In this document: piece by piece, positions 45,015 to 53,805 of the stretch | Layout of the letters: each line of letters opens with the position of its first letter | Numbering within the stretch: position 1 is the stretch's first letter | Origin: Alicyclobacillus tolerans | GTDB taxonomy: Bacteria; Bacillota; Bacilli; Alicyclobacillales; Alicyclobacillaceae | Direction of reading: 5' to 3' | Length of the DNA stretch: 64,000 bases | Assembly (NCBI RefSeq): GCF_900142255.1 | Contig: NZ_FRAF01000004.1 | Location: 94,981 to 158,980, forward strand | The notes under the pieces: model-generated | Database searches by the model: none | What the model saw: only the letters and a program-made list of their open reading frames with translations | What the model was told of the DNA's origin: nothing | Program-made: the position numbers and the translations under genes

Positions 45015-46412
45015 TTAATTTGTTCGAACCCATTCATCATATCCGCCCAATAGATTTTGAACATTCTTGATGCCCTTGGCTTGCAATATACTAGCTGCTA
45101 TTGCCGATCTTCCGCCGCTCTTGCAATGGACAAGGATGGGTTTATCTGACGAAAGCTCATGGAGACGTTCATCTAAATGTCCCAGCATAATGTGTTTAGC
45201 TTCCGACATATGTCCTTCATCCCATTCATTTAGGTTTCGGACATCTAATACCTGTACTTCACCACTTAAAACTCGAGATTTAGCTAATTTTGGATCAACA
45301 TTTTCGTATGATTCCATGTTCAATCCCGATTCATGGATGACTTTAGGATCCATTGCGGCTACGACATGATCAAGTCCAATCGACTGAAGAGATTCTAACA
45401 CTTCTGGAAGTTGCTTTTCACTGGCGAGTAAGTAAATAGGAACATCATAGGAAATGAGCCATCCTGCCCAATTCACGAAAGATTTATTAAATGGAATATT
45501 CAAAGTACCTGGAAAATGACGTTCAGCAAACAATTTAGATGGTCTGGTATCAATAACTACACCTTTTTCCAGCCACTCATTCACCTTATGTCCATCTGTA
45601 GATTTTATCTTAGGCTCATTGATATCTGACAATAAAGGTGGTCCTTCTTTATTTAGTTTTTTCATCATGGCAAAATACTTGGGTGCCTCAGGTTGGCCAG
45701 TTAATAACGCCTGTACAAAATCTTCCTCGTTATCATATTGCAAAGCCCAATTGACCATTTTTTCATAGCCAACCGTACTTGAAGGGACCGCACCAAGAGC
45801 TTTTCCGCATGCACTGCCCGCACCATGAGCAGGTAGCACTTGGATAAAATCGGGCAATGTTTTGAATCTCTGTAGAGATTGAAACATTTTTCTTGCCAAT
45901 GCATCAGATGTACCTTTTTGTCCGGCAGCTTTTTCCAACAAATCCGGTCTTCCTACATCTCCCACAAAAACAAAATCCCCTGTAAAAATGGCTAAAGGCG
46001 CAGTCGCCTTTGATCCACCGTCGGTTACTAAAAATGAAATATGTTCAGGAGTATGACCGGGCGTATGCATAACTTCAAAACGAATATTTCCAATGTTAAA
46101 TTGACTACCGTCTTTCAATTTTTCTGAAGGATATTCTTCTAGAAATTCATATCGCCAGCCTTCTCCACCTTCATCAGAGAGATATAAGGTAGCCCCTGTT
46201 CTTGCAGCTAATTCGCGTGCACCCGAGATAAAATCAGCATGAATGTGCGTCTCCGTAGCACCTACGATTCGTACACCTTCTTTTTGGGCTAGCTCTAAGT
46301 AGGGCTTGACATCACGTGCAGGATCAATAACTATCGCTTCTCCTGTGGCTTGGCACCCCACTACATAAGAGGCATGCGCTAACTTTTCATCATAAAAATA
46401 TTTCAGTAGCAT
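45015..46412 (-). CDS. cstB: persulfide dioxygenase-rhodanese fusion (CstB-like)
   Basis: The N-terminal metallo-beta-lactamase domain has THIHAD (His56, His58, Asp60), HTPGHTPEH and FTGDFVFVGDVGR, the iron ligands of persulfide dioxygenases. Two rhodanese domains follow: the first (from about residue 260) lacks an active-site Cys, the second has HCKSGGRS with the catalytic Cys near 430. This three-part layout matches CstB of Staphylococcus, which oxidises persulfides to thiosulfate. Start ATG 46412 (GGAG 10 bases upstream) gives 465 aa. It lies downstream of SQR and the DUF1641 gene in one operon, so it would take the persulfide made by SQR. Confidence 0.88.
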   Translation of the reverse strand: MLLKYFYDEKLAHASYVVGCQATGEAIVIDPARDVKPYLELAQKEGVRIVGATETHIHADFISGARELAARTGATLYLSDEGGEGWRYEFLEEYPSEKLKDGSQFNIGNIRFEVMHTPGHTPEHISFLVTDGGSKATAPLAIFTGDFVFVGDVGRPDLLEKAAGQKGTSDALARKMFQSLQRFKTLPDFIQVLPAHGAGSACGKALGAVPSSTVGYEKMVNWALQYDNEEDFVQALLTGQPEAPKYFAMMKKLNKEGPPLLSDINEPKIKSTDGHKVNEWLEKGVVIDTRPSKLFAERHFPGTLNIPFNKSFVNWAGWLISYDVPIYLLASEKQLPEVLESLQSIGLDHVVAAMDPKVIHESGLNMESYENVDPKLAKSRVLSGEVQVLDVRNLNEWDEGHMSEAKHIMLGHLDERLHELSSDKPILVHCKSGGRSAIAASILQAKGIKNVQNLLGGYDEWVRTN

Positions 46413-46463
46413 GTTCAACTCACTCCGATTCTCTTGAAAATGTGAAATCATAAAGTGCAAGAA

Positions 46464-47057
46464 CTACTTATTTTGAGACGATACATTGCGCTCCCCTATG
46501 ACAGTCAAAATTTCCTTTATGATATGCAGCCCTTTTTGCATAGTAGGATCTTTTACCAATTTCATCAGCGAGAATACAGACAGCGTTGATTGATCTTTAG
46601 CTGCTCTTTGTTGGGCTTCCTTTACAATAGAGACACCATCCTGAATTTTAGAACGCCACGGTTCTACGATGTCATTGATTCCATTTGTTAAATACTCTAT
46701 CGACTGTTTATCTGTGACAAAAGATTCTACAATATCTATTGCCAGTTCCATCTGTTGGACATATTTTGCTAGTTTTGGCAGTTTGTCTAGCAAAATGAAC
46801 GCAGATTCAAGCGTATCTCGATTGAGGTGAATTGGTGGTAAGTCTGTTTTTATTCCACTCAAAAGATAATCCATGGAATCTCCGTCTTTAAAAACTTCAT
46901 TTGCAAAAGATAGCATGCGGTCAAGAGCATCATATTTCTCCATTATGTTTGGTAGCTTTTCCAAAGCCTTGACAAGGCTTGATTGAATTTCTGGATTAGA
47001 CAGAATGTCTGTCAATGAATCTTGAGTTCTACGTGTAACCTCTTGTTCAACTGACAT
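46464..47057 (-). CDS. DUF1641 protein of the SQR operon
   Basis: A soluble, mostly helical 197-aa protein. The C-terminal FSLMKLVKDPTMQKGLHIIKEIL is the conserved DUF1641 segment. The family has no known enzymatic activity and occurs beside sulfide:quinone oxidoreductase or formate dehydrogenase genes, so a role as partner or membrane-association factor of SQR is inferred. ATG 47057 follows GGAGGGGACTTC. Gaps are 30 bases to SQR and 51 to cstB. Confidence 0.85.
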   Translation of the reverse strand: MSVEQEVTRRTQDSLTDILSNPEIQSSLVKALEKLPNIMEKYDALDRMLSFANEVFKDGDSMDYLLSGIKTDLPPIHLNRDTLESAFILLDKLPKLAKYVQQMELAIDIVESFVTDKQSIEYLTNGINDIVEPWRSKIQDGVSIVKEAQQRAAKDQSTLSVFSLMKLVKDPTMQKGLHIIKEILTVIGERNVSSQNK

Positions 47058-47087
47058 GAAGTCCCCTCCTTTCTCCATGACTTTCTT

Positions 47088-48275
47088 TTACATCAATCCC
47101 TTAAGCATGCCATCCCAGTAGATGACGGGAAGTAATTCCTTTTTGAGTAAATACATACTCCATCTTTCTTTACCTTGATCAAACGGAAAAGTTTCATAGG
47201 GTTCATTATTGTAGTCAAATTCAGCAAGAATGAGGCTTCCATAGCCTGTAACTAAAGGGCAAGAAGTATAACCGTTATACTCCTTCACCACGGGTTGTTT
47301 CTGCATAAGGCTAAGAAGATTAGCTACAAGAACGGGAGCTTGTTTGCGTATCGCTGCCCCTGTTTTCGAAGTGGGTAAACTCGTACAATCTCCGATACCA
47401 AATATATTTTTAAATCGATTGTGCTGTAAGGTAAATTTATCTACATCTACCCAACCATCTGCATTTGCCAAAGGACTGGATTTGATAAAATCAGGAGCGC
47501 TCATGGGCGGAACTACATGAATCATTTCATAAGACATTTCAACATGCTGCTTGGTATCTAAGTTTTCAAATACGGCTATCTTTTCTTGACTACGAATCTC
47601 TATTAAATTGTGTTTAAAATGTGTTTCAATCTCTTTGCGCGCTATCACTTGATTTAACGAATCAGCATATTTTTTAACGCCAAAAATAGTTCCTCCGCCA
47701 GACACAAACATAACTTTCGACTTACTGCGTACCTTGTTCTTCCGAAAATAATCGTCAGCTAAATACATGATTTTTTGTGGAGCTCCACCACACTTAATTG
47801 GTGTATTGGGGGCTGTAAATATTGCGTTTCCACCTTTAAAATTACGCAAACTTTCCCAAGTGCTGTTGACATAGTCATACGAATAGTTACTACATACTCC
47901 ATTTTTGCCTATCGATTCTTTGAGACCTTTAATTTTATGCCAATCAATTTGAATACCAGCAGCGACCACCAGATAGTCGTATGAAAGAGATTTTCCAGAA
48001 TCTAAGATGACTTGATTATTTTCAGGAAGGAATTCTTTAACTGCCTCTTGAATCCAAACAGCTCCTTCAGGAATGACCGAAGCTTCTTCGCGTTCCGTTA
48101 CTTCACGCTGAGCAACACCACCTCCAACCAGCGTCCATAGAGGTTGATAATAATGCTTTGTAGCGGGATCAATAATAGCAACCTGCCCAGAAATCCCCTT
48201 GTTTTCTCGCAATAATCTCGCTGCTACACTAATTCCTCCGGTACCGCCGCCTACAATGGCAATTTTATAATGCAT
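47088..48275 (-). CDS. sqr: sulfide:quinone oxidoreductase
   Basis: SQR is a membrane-bound flavoprotein that oxidises sulfide and passes electrons to the quinone pool. It starts with the FAD motif IAIVGGGTGGISVAARL and has the second motif NIFGIGDCTSLPTSKTGAA. Cysteines lie at 128, 162 and 339, the positions of the active-site disulfide and third Cys of characterised enzymes. Length 395 aa. No transmembrane helix is seen; membrane contact in this family is through the C-terminal amphipathic region. It is first in the sqr-DUF1641-cstB operon. Confidence 0.9.
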   Translation of the reverse strand: MHYKIAIVGGGTGGISVAARLLRENKGISGQVAIIDPATKHYYQPLWTLVGGGVAQREVTEREEASVIPEGAVWIQEAVKEFLPENNQVILDSGKSLSYDYLVVAAGIQIDWHKIKGLKESIGKNGVCSNYSYDYVNSTWESLRNFKGGNAIFTAPNTPIKCGGAPQKIMYLADDYFRKNKVRSKSKVMFVSGGGTIFGVKKYADSLNQVIARKEIETHFKHNLIEIRSQEKIAVFENLDTKQHVEMSYEMIHVVPPMSAPDFIKSSPLANADGWVDVDKFTLQHNRFKNIFGIGDCTSLPTSKTGAAIRKQAPVLVANLLSLMQKQPVVKEYNGYTSCPLVTGYGSLILAEFDYNNEPYETFPFDQGKERWSMYLLKKELLPVIYWDGMLKGLM

Positions 48276-48311
48276 ACGCTTTCACTCCATTCTAATGATT
48301 TTTTCTGATTA

Positions 48312-48353
48312 AATACAGGATAGGGTATTACGAATAGCATTAAAGTATGGCAA
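48312..48353 (-). promoter_or_regulatory. promoter of sqr operon with overlapping inverted repeat
   Basis: TTGCCA (48353-48348) and TAATAC (48330-48325) are spaced by 17 bases. The -10 box is inside an inverted repeat AATAC-N8-GTATT (48312-48329), whose RNA-sense core ATACCC...TGTAT resembles the repeat upstream of the flavoprotein gene at 44836. A CsoR/CstR-like persulfide repressor is a candidate, but none is in the window. Confidence 0.5.
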
Positions 48354-48397
48354 GATGTCTTTACTGAATAACGTACACCTCATCATGCCAATTCTGT

Positions 48398-48415
48398 ATC
48401 ATGGAAATCCCTGAT
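48398..48415. promoter_or_regulatory. dyad shared with cydA and two-component promoters (sqr copy)
   Basis: ATCATGGAAATCCCTGAT is an 18-base dyad of the form ATCAT-N8-CTGAT, one base off a perfect palindrome at its fifth position. It is centred about 56 bases upstream of the sqr -35 box, a normal activator location. The same dyad form occurs at 49338 and 51275. Confidence 0.6.
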
Positions 48416-48500
48416 TGTTCGTGAGTTTCAAATGTTTAGTTTAATCAGATTATTTTCATAAATAATGAGGTGCTATTTTCTAAACCATAGAATACAATGT

Positions 48501-49284
48501 TCAAAGGTGCAGGGCTTGTACATTTAATACCAACATATAGATGGCGACCACAAAAACCACACCAGAAAAATATAATTTAAAGTTCGACGTTTTGAACTGA
48601 GTCGAGAAGCTAAAACGGTTCCAACAATTCTCCTACCATTCCGCCTGCGATGTATTCTATGACAACCCACCAGTTGACAAGGCCTGAAATACTATAATTT
48701 ATAGCGGTAGTTAGTCCAAAAGTTCCAACTGAGAAGAGTGAAGAGCCAATAGCATCAATCATTGGTAAACCTGCCGAAAACATTAGACCAGGAACAATGA
48801 GAAAACTACCACCGATACCAAAAAATCCTGATGTAAAACCTACGGCCATCCCAATCATGATGATTTTGAAAACATTCGCTTGATTTTGAACATGTAAAGT
48901 ATCTTCCGCCTGATGTTTTTTGGGCATAATCATTCGAATAGCCATGATAATTATTAGAATCGCAAACAAAAATAAAATTTGATTATCAGGTACCCATTTG
49001 CCTACGGCTGAACCAGCATAGGCTCCAATTGCACCTGGAATAGCAAATTGTACTGCAATTTTCCATTTTACATGTTGGTGTCTAGCGTGAGGTATCAATT
49101 TTTAAAATGCATTTACAGCAACTGCAAATGCTGTACTACCAATGACCACATGTGGATCGCCAATTCCTACTACGTAAAGCAATAGTGGAACAGCTAAAAT
49201 GGATCCCCCACCACCGAGCAATCGTAAAGAAAATCCAACAATTCCTCCAGACAACACAGCAAGAAAAATTTAAATGGCCGTCAA
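48501..49284 (-). pseudogene. TauE/SafE-family sulfite exporter, disrupted
   Basis: Conceptual translation gives a TauE/SafE membrane protein: LGGGGSILAVPLLLYVVG near the start, KLIPHARHQHVKWK, GFFGIGGSFLIVPGLM in the second half, and LYFSGVVFVVAIYMLVLN at the end. It is broken four times. In-frame TAA codons occur at codon 5 after the TTG start at 49284 (preceded by AGAGGAG) and after VAVNAF near 49100. Two frameshifts lie near 48620 and 48565. The longest intact stretch is 48610-49098. TauE/SafE proteins export sulfite or sulfonates and commonly sit in sulfur-oxidation clusters. An intact paralogue lies at 60197. Confidence 0.85.
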
Positions 49285-49337
49285 AAAAACACTCTCCTCT
49301 CATGAGCAGAGTGTATGATGAAAGCAAGTTATAAAAC

Positions 49338-49355
49338 ATCAGAGAAAACTCTGAT
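49338..49355. promoter_or_regulatory. dyad shared with sqr and cydA promoters (two-component copy)
   Basis: ATCAGAGAAAACTCTGAT is an 18-base dyad of the form ATCAG-N8-CTGAT, about 77 bases before the kinase start and 53 bases before the broken exporter start on the other strand. It suggests autoregulation and possibly control of the exporter. Confidence 0.6.
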
Positions 49356-49431
49356 GATGTTCTTATGAAGAATAGGATAGAATTTAATCTAATTCATAGA
49401 TATTGGAATTTATCATATTGGAGTGTGTCCT

Positions 49432-50463
49432 ATGAAATCTAGCATCGAAGACGAGAATTCTAGACTTCGAGAACTATTTAATTTATTGAACGATGGAATT
49501 ATAGTCATGGATAAGAAAAGAATTATTGTATTTATTAATCCTTCGGCCACACGTATGACAGGCTGGGAAGTTGGAGATATCATTCCATATTGCTTATATT
49601 GCCAGCAGAGAAAAGTGGAACCAGGAGAAGAAAGATGTTTTTTAGCCAGTCAACCTAGGCAAAGTTATTTTGAATCCGATCTACCAACTAAAATGGGTAC
49701 TTTTGTACCTGTTGGAATGAGTAGAACTTTTTTGTCCACTCCTAATAATACTTCTTCACGTGATATGGTGATTACCATTCGGGATGTTACTATTGAGCGT
49801 CAAGCAAAGGAATTGGAAACACGAGCTCAATTAAATCAAAGAACCTTGGAAGTACAAGAAGAAGAGAGAAAAAGAATTTCTCAAGAATTACATGACAGTA
49901 TTTCACAAACTTTATATGGCATTGATTTAAGTCTGGACCATCTCAAACGAAATGCTCCAATCCATCTTCAGAAGAGAATTGAGGAAATTAGAAAACAAGT
50001 GAAGTTATGCTCAGACGAAGTACGAGCTATGTCTCGAGATTTATATCCTGCTGTTCTTTACGACCTTGGACTTACAGCAGCCATTCGCATGCTAGCTGAA
50101 CAAATGTCGTCCCATCGACGCGAAATAAAAGTTGTGATTGATAACAACTGGATTCACGATGATTTAAATCGAAGTGCCGTACACGTATATCGCATTGTAC
50201 AAGAAGCTTTGCATAACGCTATTTTACATGGAAAAGCGACTCAAATTTCTATTTCTCTCTCTTGCAATCATATGTGTAAAGTGACTATTTTCGACAATGG
50301 TATGGGATTTCATATGGACAAAATCAAAAATAGTACAGGATACGGTTTAAAGAACATCAAAGAACGCGTGTCCGCATTACAGGGGGAATGGAACATAGAT
50401 TCGTTACCTGGAAAGGGTACAAAGATAGAAGTCCAATTTCCGAATCCAATGATACTTTCTTAA
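49432..50463 (+). CDS. PAS-domain sensor histidine kinase (NarL-system type)
   Basis: A cytoplasmic kinase of 343 aa without membrane helices. Residues about 10-120 form a PAS domain with Cys54, Cys57 and Cys69 (CLYC ... ERC), a possible redox or iron-sulfur site. A dimerisation/phosphoacceptor helix of the HisKA_3 type follows (EEERKRISQELHDS, His154), then an HATPase with VQEALHNAILHGKA and DNGMGF. The soluble, Cys-containing layout recalls AirS and NreB of staphylococci. ATG 49432 lies 8 bases after TTGGAG. The response regulator gene follows by 49 bases. Confidence 0.85.
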   Translation: MKSSIEDENSRLRELFNLLNDGIIVMDKKRIIVFINPSATRMTGWEVGDIIPYCLYCQQRKVEPGEERCFLASQPRQSYFESDLPTKMGTFVPVGMSRTFLSTPNNTSSRDMVITIRDVTIERQAKELETRAQLNQRTLEVQEEERKRISQELHDSISQTLYGIDLSLDHLKRNAPIHLQKRIEEIRKQVKLCSDEVRAMSRDLYPAVLYDLGLTAAIRMLAEQMSSHRREIKVVIDNNWIHDDLNRSAVHVYRIVQEALHNAILHGKATQISISLSCNHMCKVTIFDNGMGFHMDKIKNSTGYGLKNIKERVSALQGEWNIDSLPGKGTKIEVQFPNPMILS

Positions 50464-50512
50464 TTTCAACTTTTTCAAAATAAAAATAAACATAAAAAAG
50501 GGATGACACTGA

Positions 50513-51205
50513 ATGGGAACTATAAAAGTGGTTATAGTGGACGATCATACACTGGTTCGACAAGGACTGCGTCTCATTTTTGAAGGAGTATCTGATATTA
50601 CTGTAGTTGGAGAAGGAACTTCTGGCGATGAAGCTCTTATATTAGCTGAGCGATTATCTCCTGACGTGATTTTAATGGATGTTCATATGCCACTCGGTCT
50701 AGATGGGATTACGGCTGCAAGGCACATTCGTGAAATGTCTCCTCAAATTCGCATTATCATGTTAACGATGTTTGATGATGATATACACGTTGAACGTATG
50801 CTAGCTGCTGGAGTAGATGGGATATTGTTTAAAAACGATGATAGTACTGAAATTTTAGAAGCTGTGCGTAAGGGTACGGTTAGGAATCCTTATTTACCCA
50901 AACGTCTATCTCAAGAGACAATCAATCGGATTTTGCACAAATCTAAGGCAGAAAATTTTTTCCATGAACTTTCTCCTCGAGAGACAGAAGTTTTGATTTT
51001 ATTAGCCAATGGATTTACTAATAAGGAAATTTCTAAACGACTTCATATTAGCGTCAAAACAGTAGAAACACATCGTTCTAATATTATGAAAAGACTAAAT
51101 CTAGAATCACGTGCTGAACTTGTCAATTATGCCTTAAAAAATGGATATATTGAATCTCTTCTCTTCCTGATGATCCTTCTTCACATCCTCAAACCTAATG
51201 TATAG
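50513..51205 (+). CDS. NarL/FixJ-family response regulator
   Basis: The receiver domain has Asp10-Asp11, the phosphorylation site Asp56 (VILMDVHMP) and a conserved Lys near 102. The C-terminal LuxR helix-turn-helix reads LSPRETEVLILLANGFTNKE ... ISVKTVETHRSNIM. Length 230 aa, with about 15 extra hydrophobic residues at the end. It is the likely partner of the adjacent kinase. NarL-type regulators bind inverted repeats, and an 18-base dyad is repeated ahead of sqr, this operon and cydA. Confidence 0.9.
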   Translation: MGTIKVVIVDDHTLVRQGLRLIFEGVSDITVVGEGTSGDEALILAERLSPDVILMDVHMPLGLDGITAARHIREMSPQIRIIMLTMFDDDIHVERMLAAGVDGILFKNDDSTEILEAVRKGTVRNPYLPKRLSQETINRILHKSKAENFFHELSPRETEVLILLANGFTNKEISKRLHISVKTVETHRSNIMKRLNLESRAELVNYALKNGYIESLLFLMILLHILKPNV

Positions 51206-51274
51206 CGTCCATCGATTGATCCGATTCTCCATTCCGACTCCACATTACTCATGTAATTTAAACTCTGTACGTAT

Positions 51275-51292
51275 ATCAGGAACTTCCCTGAT
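51275..51292. promoter_or_regulatory. dyad shared with sqr and two-component promoters (cydA copy)
   Basis: ATCAGGAACTTCCCTGAT forms an ATCAG-N8-CTGAT dyad, extended by AT on the left and AT on the right so that arms of 8 bases are perfect. It lies 66 bases before the cydA start. No good -35 box follows, in keeping with an activator-dependent promoter. Confidence 0.65.
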
Positions 51293-51357
51293 ATCCTGAA
51301 ACTTCTCCTCAGAGCTACAATGAATATGCTGGATAAGCAAAGAGGAGTGTGACGAGT

Positions 51358-52725
51358 ATGTCTGATTTAACCCTTGCACGAACTTTATTCGGTGTAACAT
51401 TAGGCTATCATATTACTTACGCTACGCTTGGTGTGGGAATTCCATTTTTAATTTTTTTGGCTGAAATAATGGCTGCCAAAAAAAAGGACACAAGTTATCA
51501 ACTATTTGCCAAACGACTTACTCGTGTGGCTGTTTTGCTGGTAGGTGTTGGTATTGTAACGGGTACAACAGTAGCAGTTATGCTCTCCGTTCTATGGCCA
51601 AAGTTTATGGCTGTTGTCGGACAAATCATTAACATCCCTTTTGAATTGGAAATTTTCGCTTTTATTATGGAATCACTATTCCTTGCTATTTATGTTTATG
51701 GTGCTGATAAAATTAGTCAACGTACACGGATTTTTGCTAGTCTTGGAGTTTCTATTGGTGCGGCGCTATCTGCACTTTTAGTTACGGATGTCAATGCCTT
51801 TATGAATACACCGACAGGTATAAAATGGGATAACGGAAAAATATTATACGCTAATCCCTGGAAAGCTATGATTAACCCATCCATGCCAGAAGAACTAGGT
51901 CATGTATTAACATCGGCTTATATGGCCGTAGCTTTTGTCTTTGCTGCAGTTGCCGCTGTATCTCTACTGAAAAAGGGATTGAGTGAGTTTGAACAACGTT
52001 ATCACCGGCAGAATTTAACTCTCACTATGTTGGTTGGTGGGATAGCAGGAATTTTAACGGCTTTTTTTGGAGATGCATCCGGGAAAATGATGGCCACTTA
52101 TCAACCTGAGAAATTAGCTGCAGCAGAAGGGTTGTTTCATACAACCCGTTACGCGCCTTTGGTCATCGGCGGTATAGTCAACGTGCATCAGCAAAAAATT
52201 ATAGGTGGAATTCCTATCCCTGGCTTCTTGAGCTGGCTTGCAACCATGCACTTTAATAGACCTGTAATAGGATTGGATGCTTTTGCAAGATGGACCTGGC
52301 CAGATCTCATCCCTGTTCACCTCATGTTTGATGCTATGGTTGGTATAGGAACTTTTTGTATTCTTCTTTCTATGATTTATTTCTATTTTAAATGGAAGAA
52401 GATCAACTTACTTTCTGCACGCTGGTTTCTAAAACTTATCGTTTTTTCTGGATTTTTAGCTATGGCTGGCATTGAAGACGGCTGGATTTTTGCAGAAGAG
52501 GCACGACAACCTTGGATTATCTACAATCTGATGACTGTCAGAGAAGCAGTTACTACTGCCCCTGGAATCGGCTGGATGTTTGGTGGGTTTATGGCTCTTT
52601 TTACAGTGCTTCTCATAGCAACCGTATGGTCACTGCGCGTCTATTTTAAGAAACACACTGTTTGTGAGTCCGAGCCATCTGAATCATTCATCCATACGTC
52701 TGCTACAAAGGGCGTGAAAGCATGA
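51358..52725 (+). CDS. cydA: cytochrome bd-type quinol oxidase subunit I
   Basis: Subunit I carries the haems and quinol site of cytochrome bd, which reduces oxygen with high affinity. GYHITYATLGVG has the haem d/b595 His near the N-terminus, GHVLTSAYMA the second His, YQPEKLAAAEG the conserved Q-loop Lys/Glu, and ARQPWIIYNLMTVREAV the RQPW signature. At 455 aa it has a short Q-loop. The ATG at 51358 is used, 10 bases after GAGGAG. cydB overlaps its stop by 4 bases. Bd oxidases resist sulfide, which fits the neighbouring sqr operon. Confidence 0.92.
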   Translation: MSDLTLARTLFGVTLGYHITYATLGVGIPFLIFLAEIMAAKKKDTSYQLFAKRLTRVAVLLVGVGIVTGTTVAVMLSVLWPKFMAVVGQIINIPFELEIFAFIMESLFLAIYVYGADKISQRTRIFASLGVSIGAALSALLVTDVNAFMNTPTGIKWDNGKILYANPWKAMINPSMPEELGHVLTSAYMAVAFVFAAVAAVSLLKKGLSEFEQRYHRQNLTLTMLVGGIAGILTAFFGDASGKMMATYQPEKLAAAEGLFHTTRYAPLVIGGIVNVHQQKIIGGIPIPGFLSWLATMHFNRPVIGLDAFARWTWPDLIPVHLMFDAMVGIGTFCILLSMIYFYFKWKKINLLSARWFLKLIVFSGFLAMAGIEDGWIFAEEARQPWIIYNLMTVREAVTTAPGIGWMFGGFMALFTVLLIATVWSLRVYFKKHTVCESEPSESFIHTSATKGVKA

Positions 52726-53777
52726 CCATTCTGATTATGGGAGCATGGTTTTTTTGGCTGCTGGTCTTTGTTTACTCTATTCTAGGGGCTATAGATTTTG
52801 GTTCAAGTTTTTGGCGATGGTTTTTTCATATGAGAGGATTTGCATATGCGGAATCAGTAGCATCGACATACCTATCACCAACTTGGGAATTAATTAATGC
52901 CTTTCTGATTGTCATTCCGGTTGCCTTAGTAGGATTATTTCCTAAAGCTGCATTTACTTACGGCACAATACTTGCCCTTCCTGCTACCCTGTTATTAATT
53001 TTACTATCCTTACGTGGAGCTTATTTACAGTTTGGATATGCTTCTCAACGGTTTCAAACGCATACCCTATTTGTTTCTGGTTTGACAGGCCTTTTGCTGC
53101 CTGGCATGTTTATTGCGTTACTTCCTCTTTCACAAGGAGGGTATATAAGCCTTATTGACGGTCATCTGATATTTCATGTCAAAATGTTTTTTACAAGTAT
53201 TTCTGTATACCTATATATGGCCTTTGGTGTAGCACTATCCCTTTACCTTTCTGCACTTTTTCTTGCACGCTATGCTCAGCAGGCAGAACAATGGAGCGCT
53301 TATTATCGCTTTGTTTCCGGCGCTCGATGGATAGGGTCTGTTAGTCTGTTTTTAGGAGCCAGTGCTCTATTTTATCCTACTCCACACGGCATGCATCTGA
53401 TGGAAAATGGATTACGCCACCCAACTTTTATATTTTTAATGGTAGGATCTCTCCTCGCCTTTTTACTCAGTTACAGTTTGATTCTTTCTACTCGACGCGA
53501 TCGAAAAATATCAAATATGAGAGCTTTATGGCAACTTGGATTGGCCTTGGCACAAGTTGTTTTATCTCAACTTGGTTATGCTATTGCTCATGCTCCGTAT
53601 CTGTTATACCCATATTTAACCCTTCAATCATCGTCTTCAAATTCTTTAATGTTTCGCTCGACACTCCTCGTATTATTGTTAGGTTTAGTCGTGTTGAGTC
53701 CTTTATTGCTTTGGTTTAGACGATTATTTATCGTCGATGCTGAATATGTGGCCACGCACATGAAAGAACGACATTAA
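52722..53777 (+). CDS. cydB: cytochrome bd-type quinol oxidase subunit II, divergent
   Basis: A membrane protein of 351 aa with about eight or nine helices. The start (FWLLVFVYSILGAIDFGSSF) has the Gly-Asp-Phe-Gly-like pattern of CydB, and LSPTWELINAFLIVIP matches its second helix with the W-E motif. Overall similarity to classical CydB seems low, hence the divergent label, but the ATGA overlap with cydA and the fold leave little doubt. No cydX-, cydC- or cydD-like gene is nearby. Confidence 0.82.
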   Translation: MTILIMGAWFFWLLVFVYSILGAIDFGSSFWRWFFHMRGFAYAESVASTYLSPTWELINAFLIVIPVALVGLFPKAAFTYGTILALPATLLLILLSLRGAYLQFGYASQRFQTHTLFVSGLTGLLLPGMFIALLPLSQGGYISLIDGHLIFHVKMFFTSISVYLYMAFGVALSLYLSALFLARYAQQAEQWSAYYRFVSGARWIGSVSLFLGASALFYPTPHGMHLMENGLRHPTFIFLMVGSLLAFLLSYSLILSTRRDRKISNMRALWQLGLALAQVVLSQLGYAIAHAPYLLYPYLTLQSSSSNSLMFRSTLLVLLLGLVVLSPLLLWFRRLFIVDAEYVATHMKERH

Positions 53778-53805
53778 ACTTATTGAGATGAGGAAAGGAG
53801 ACAGT

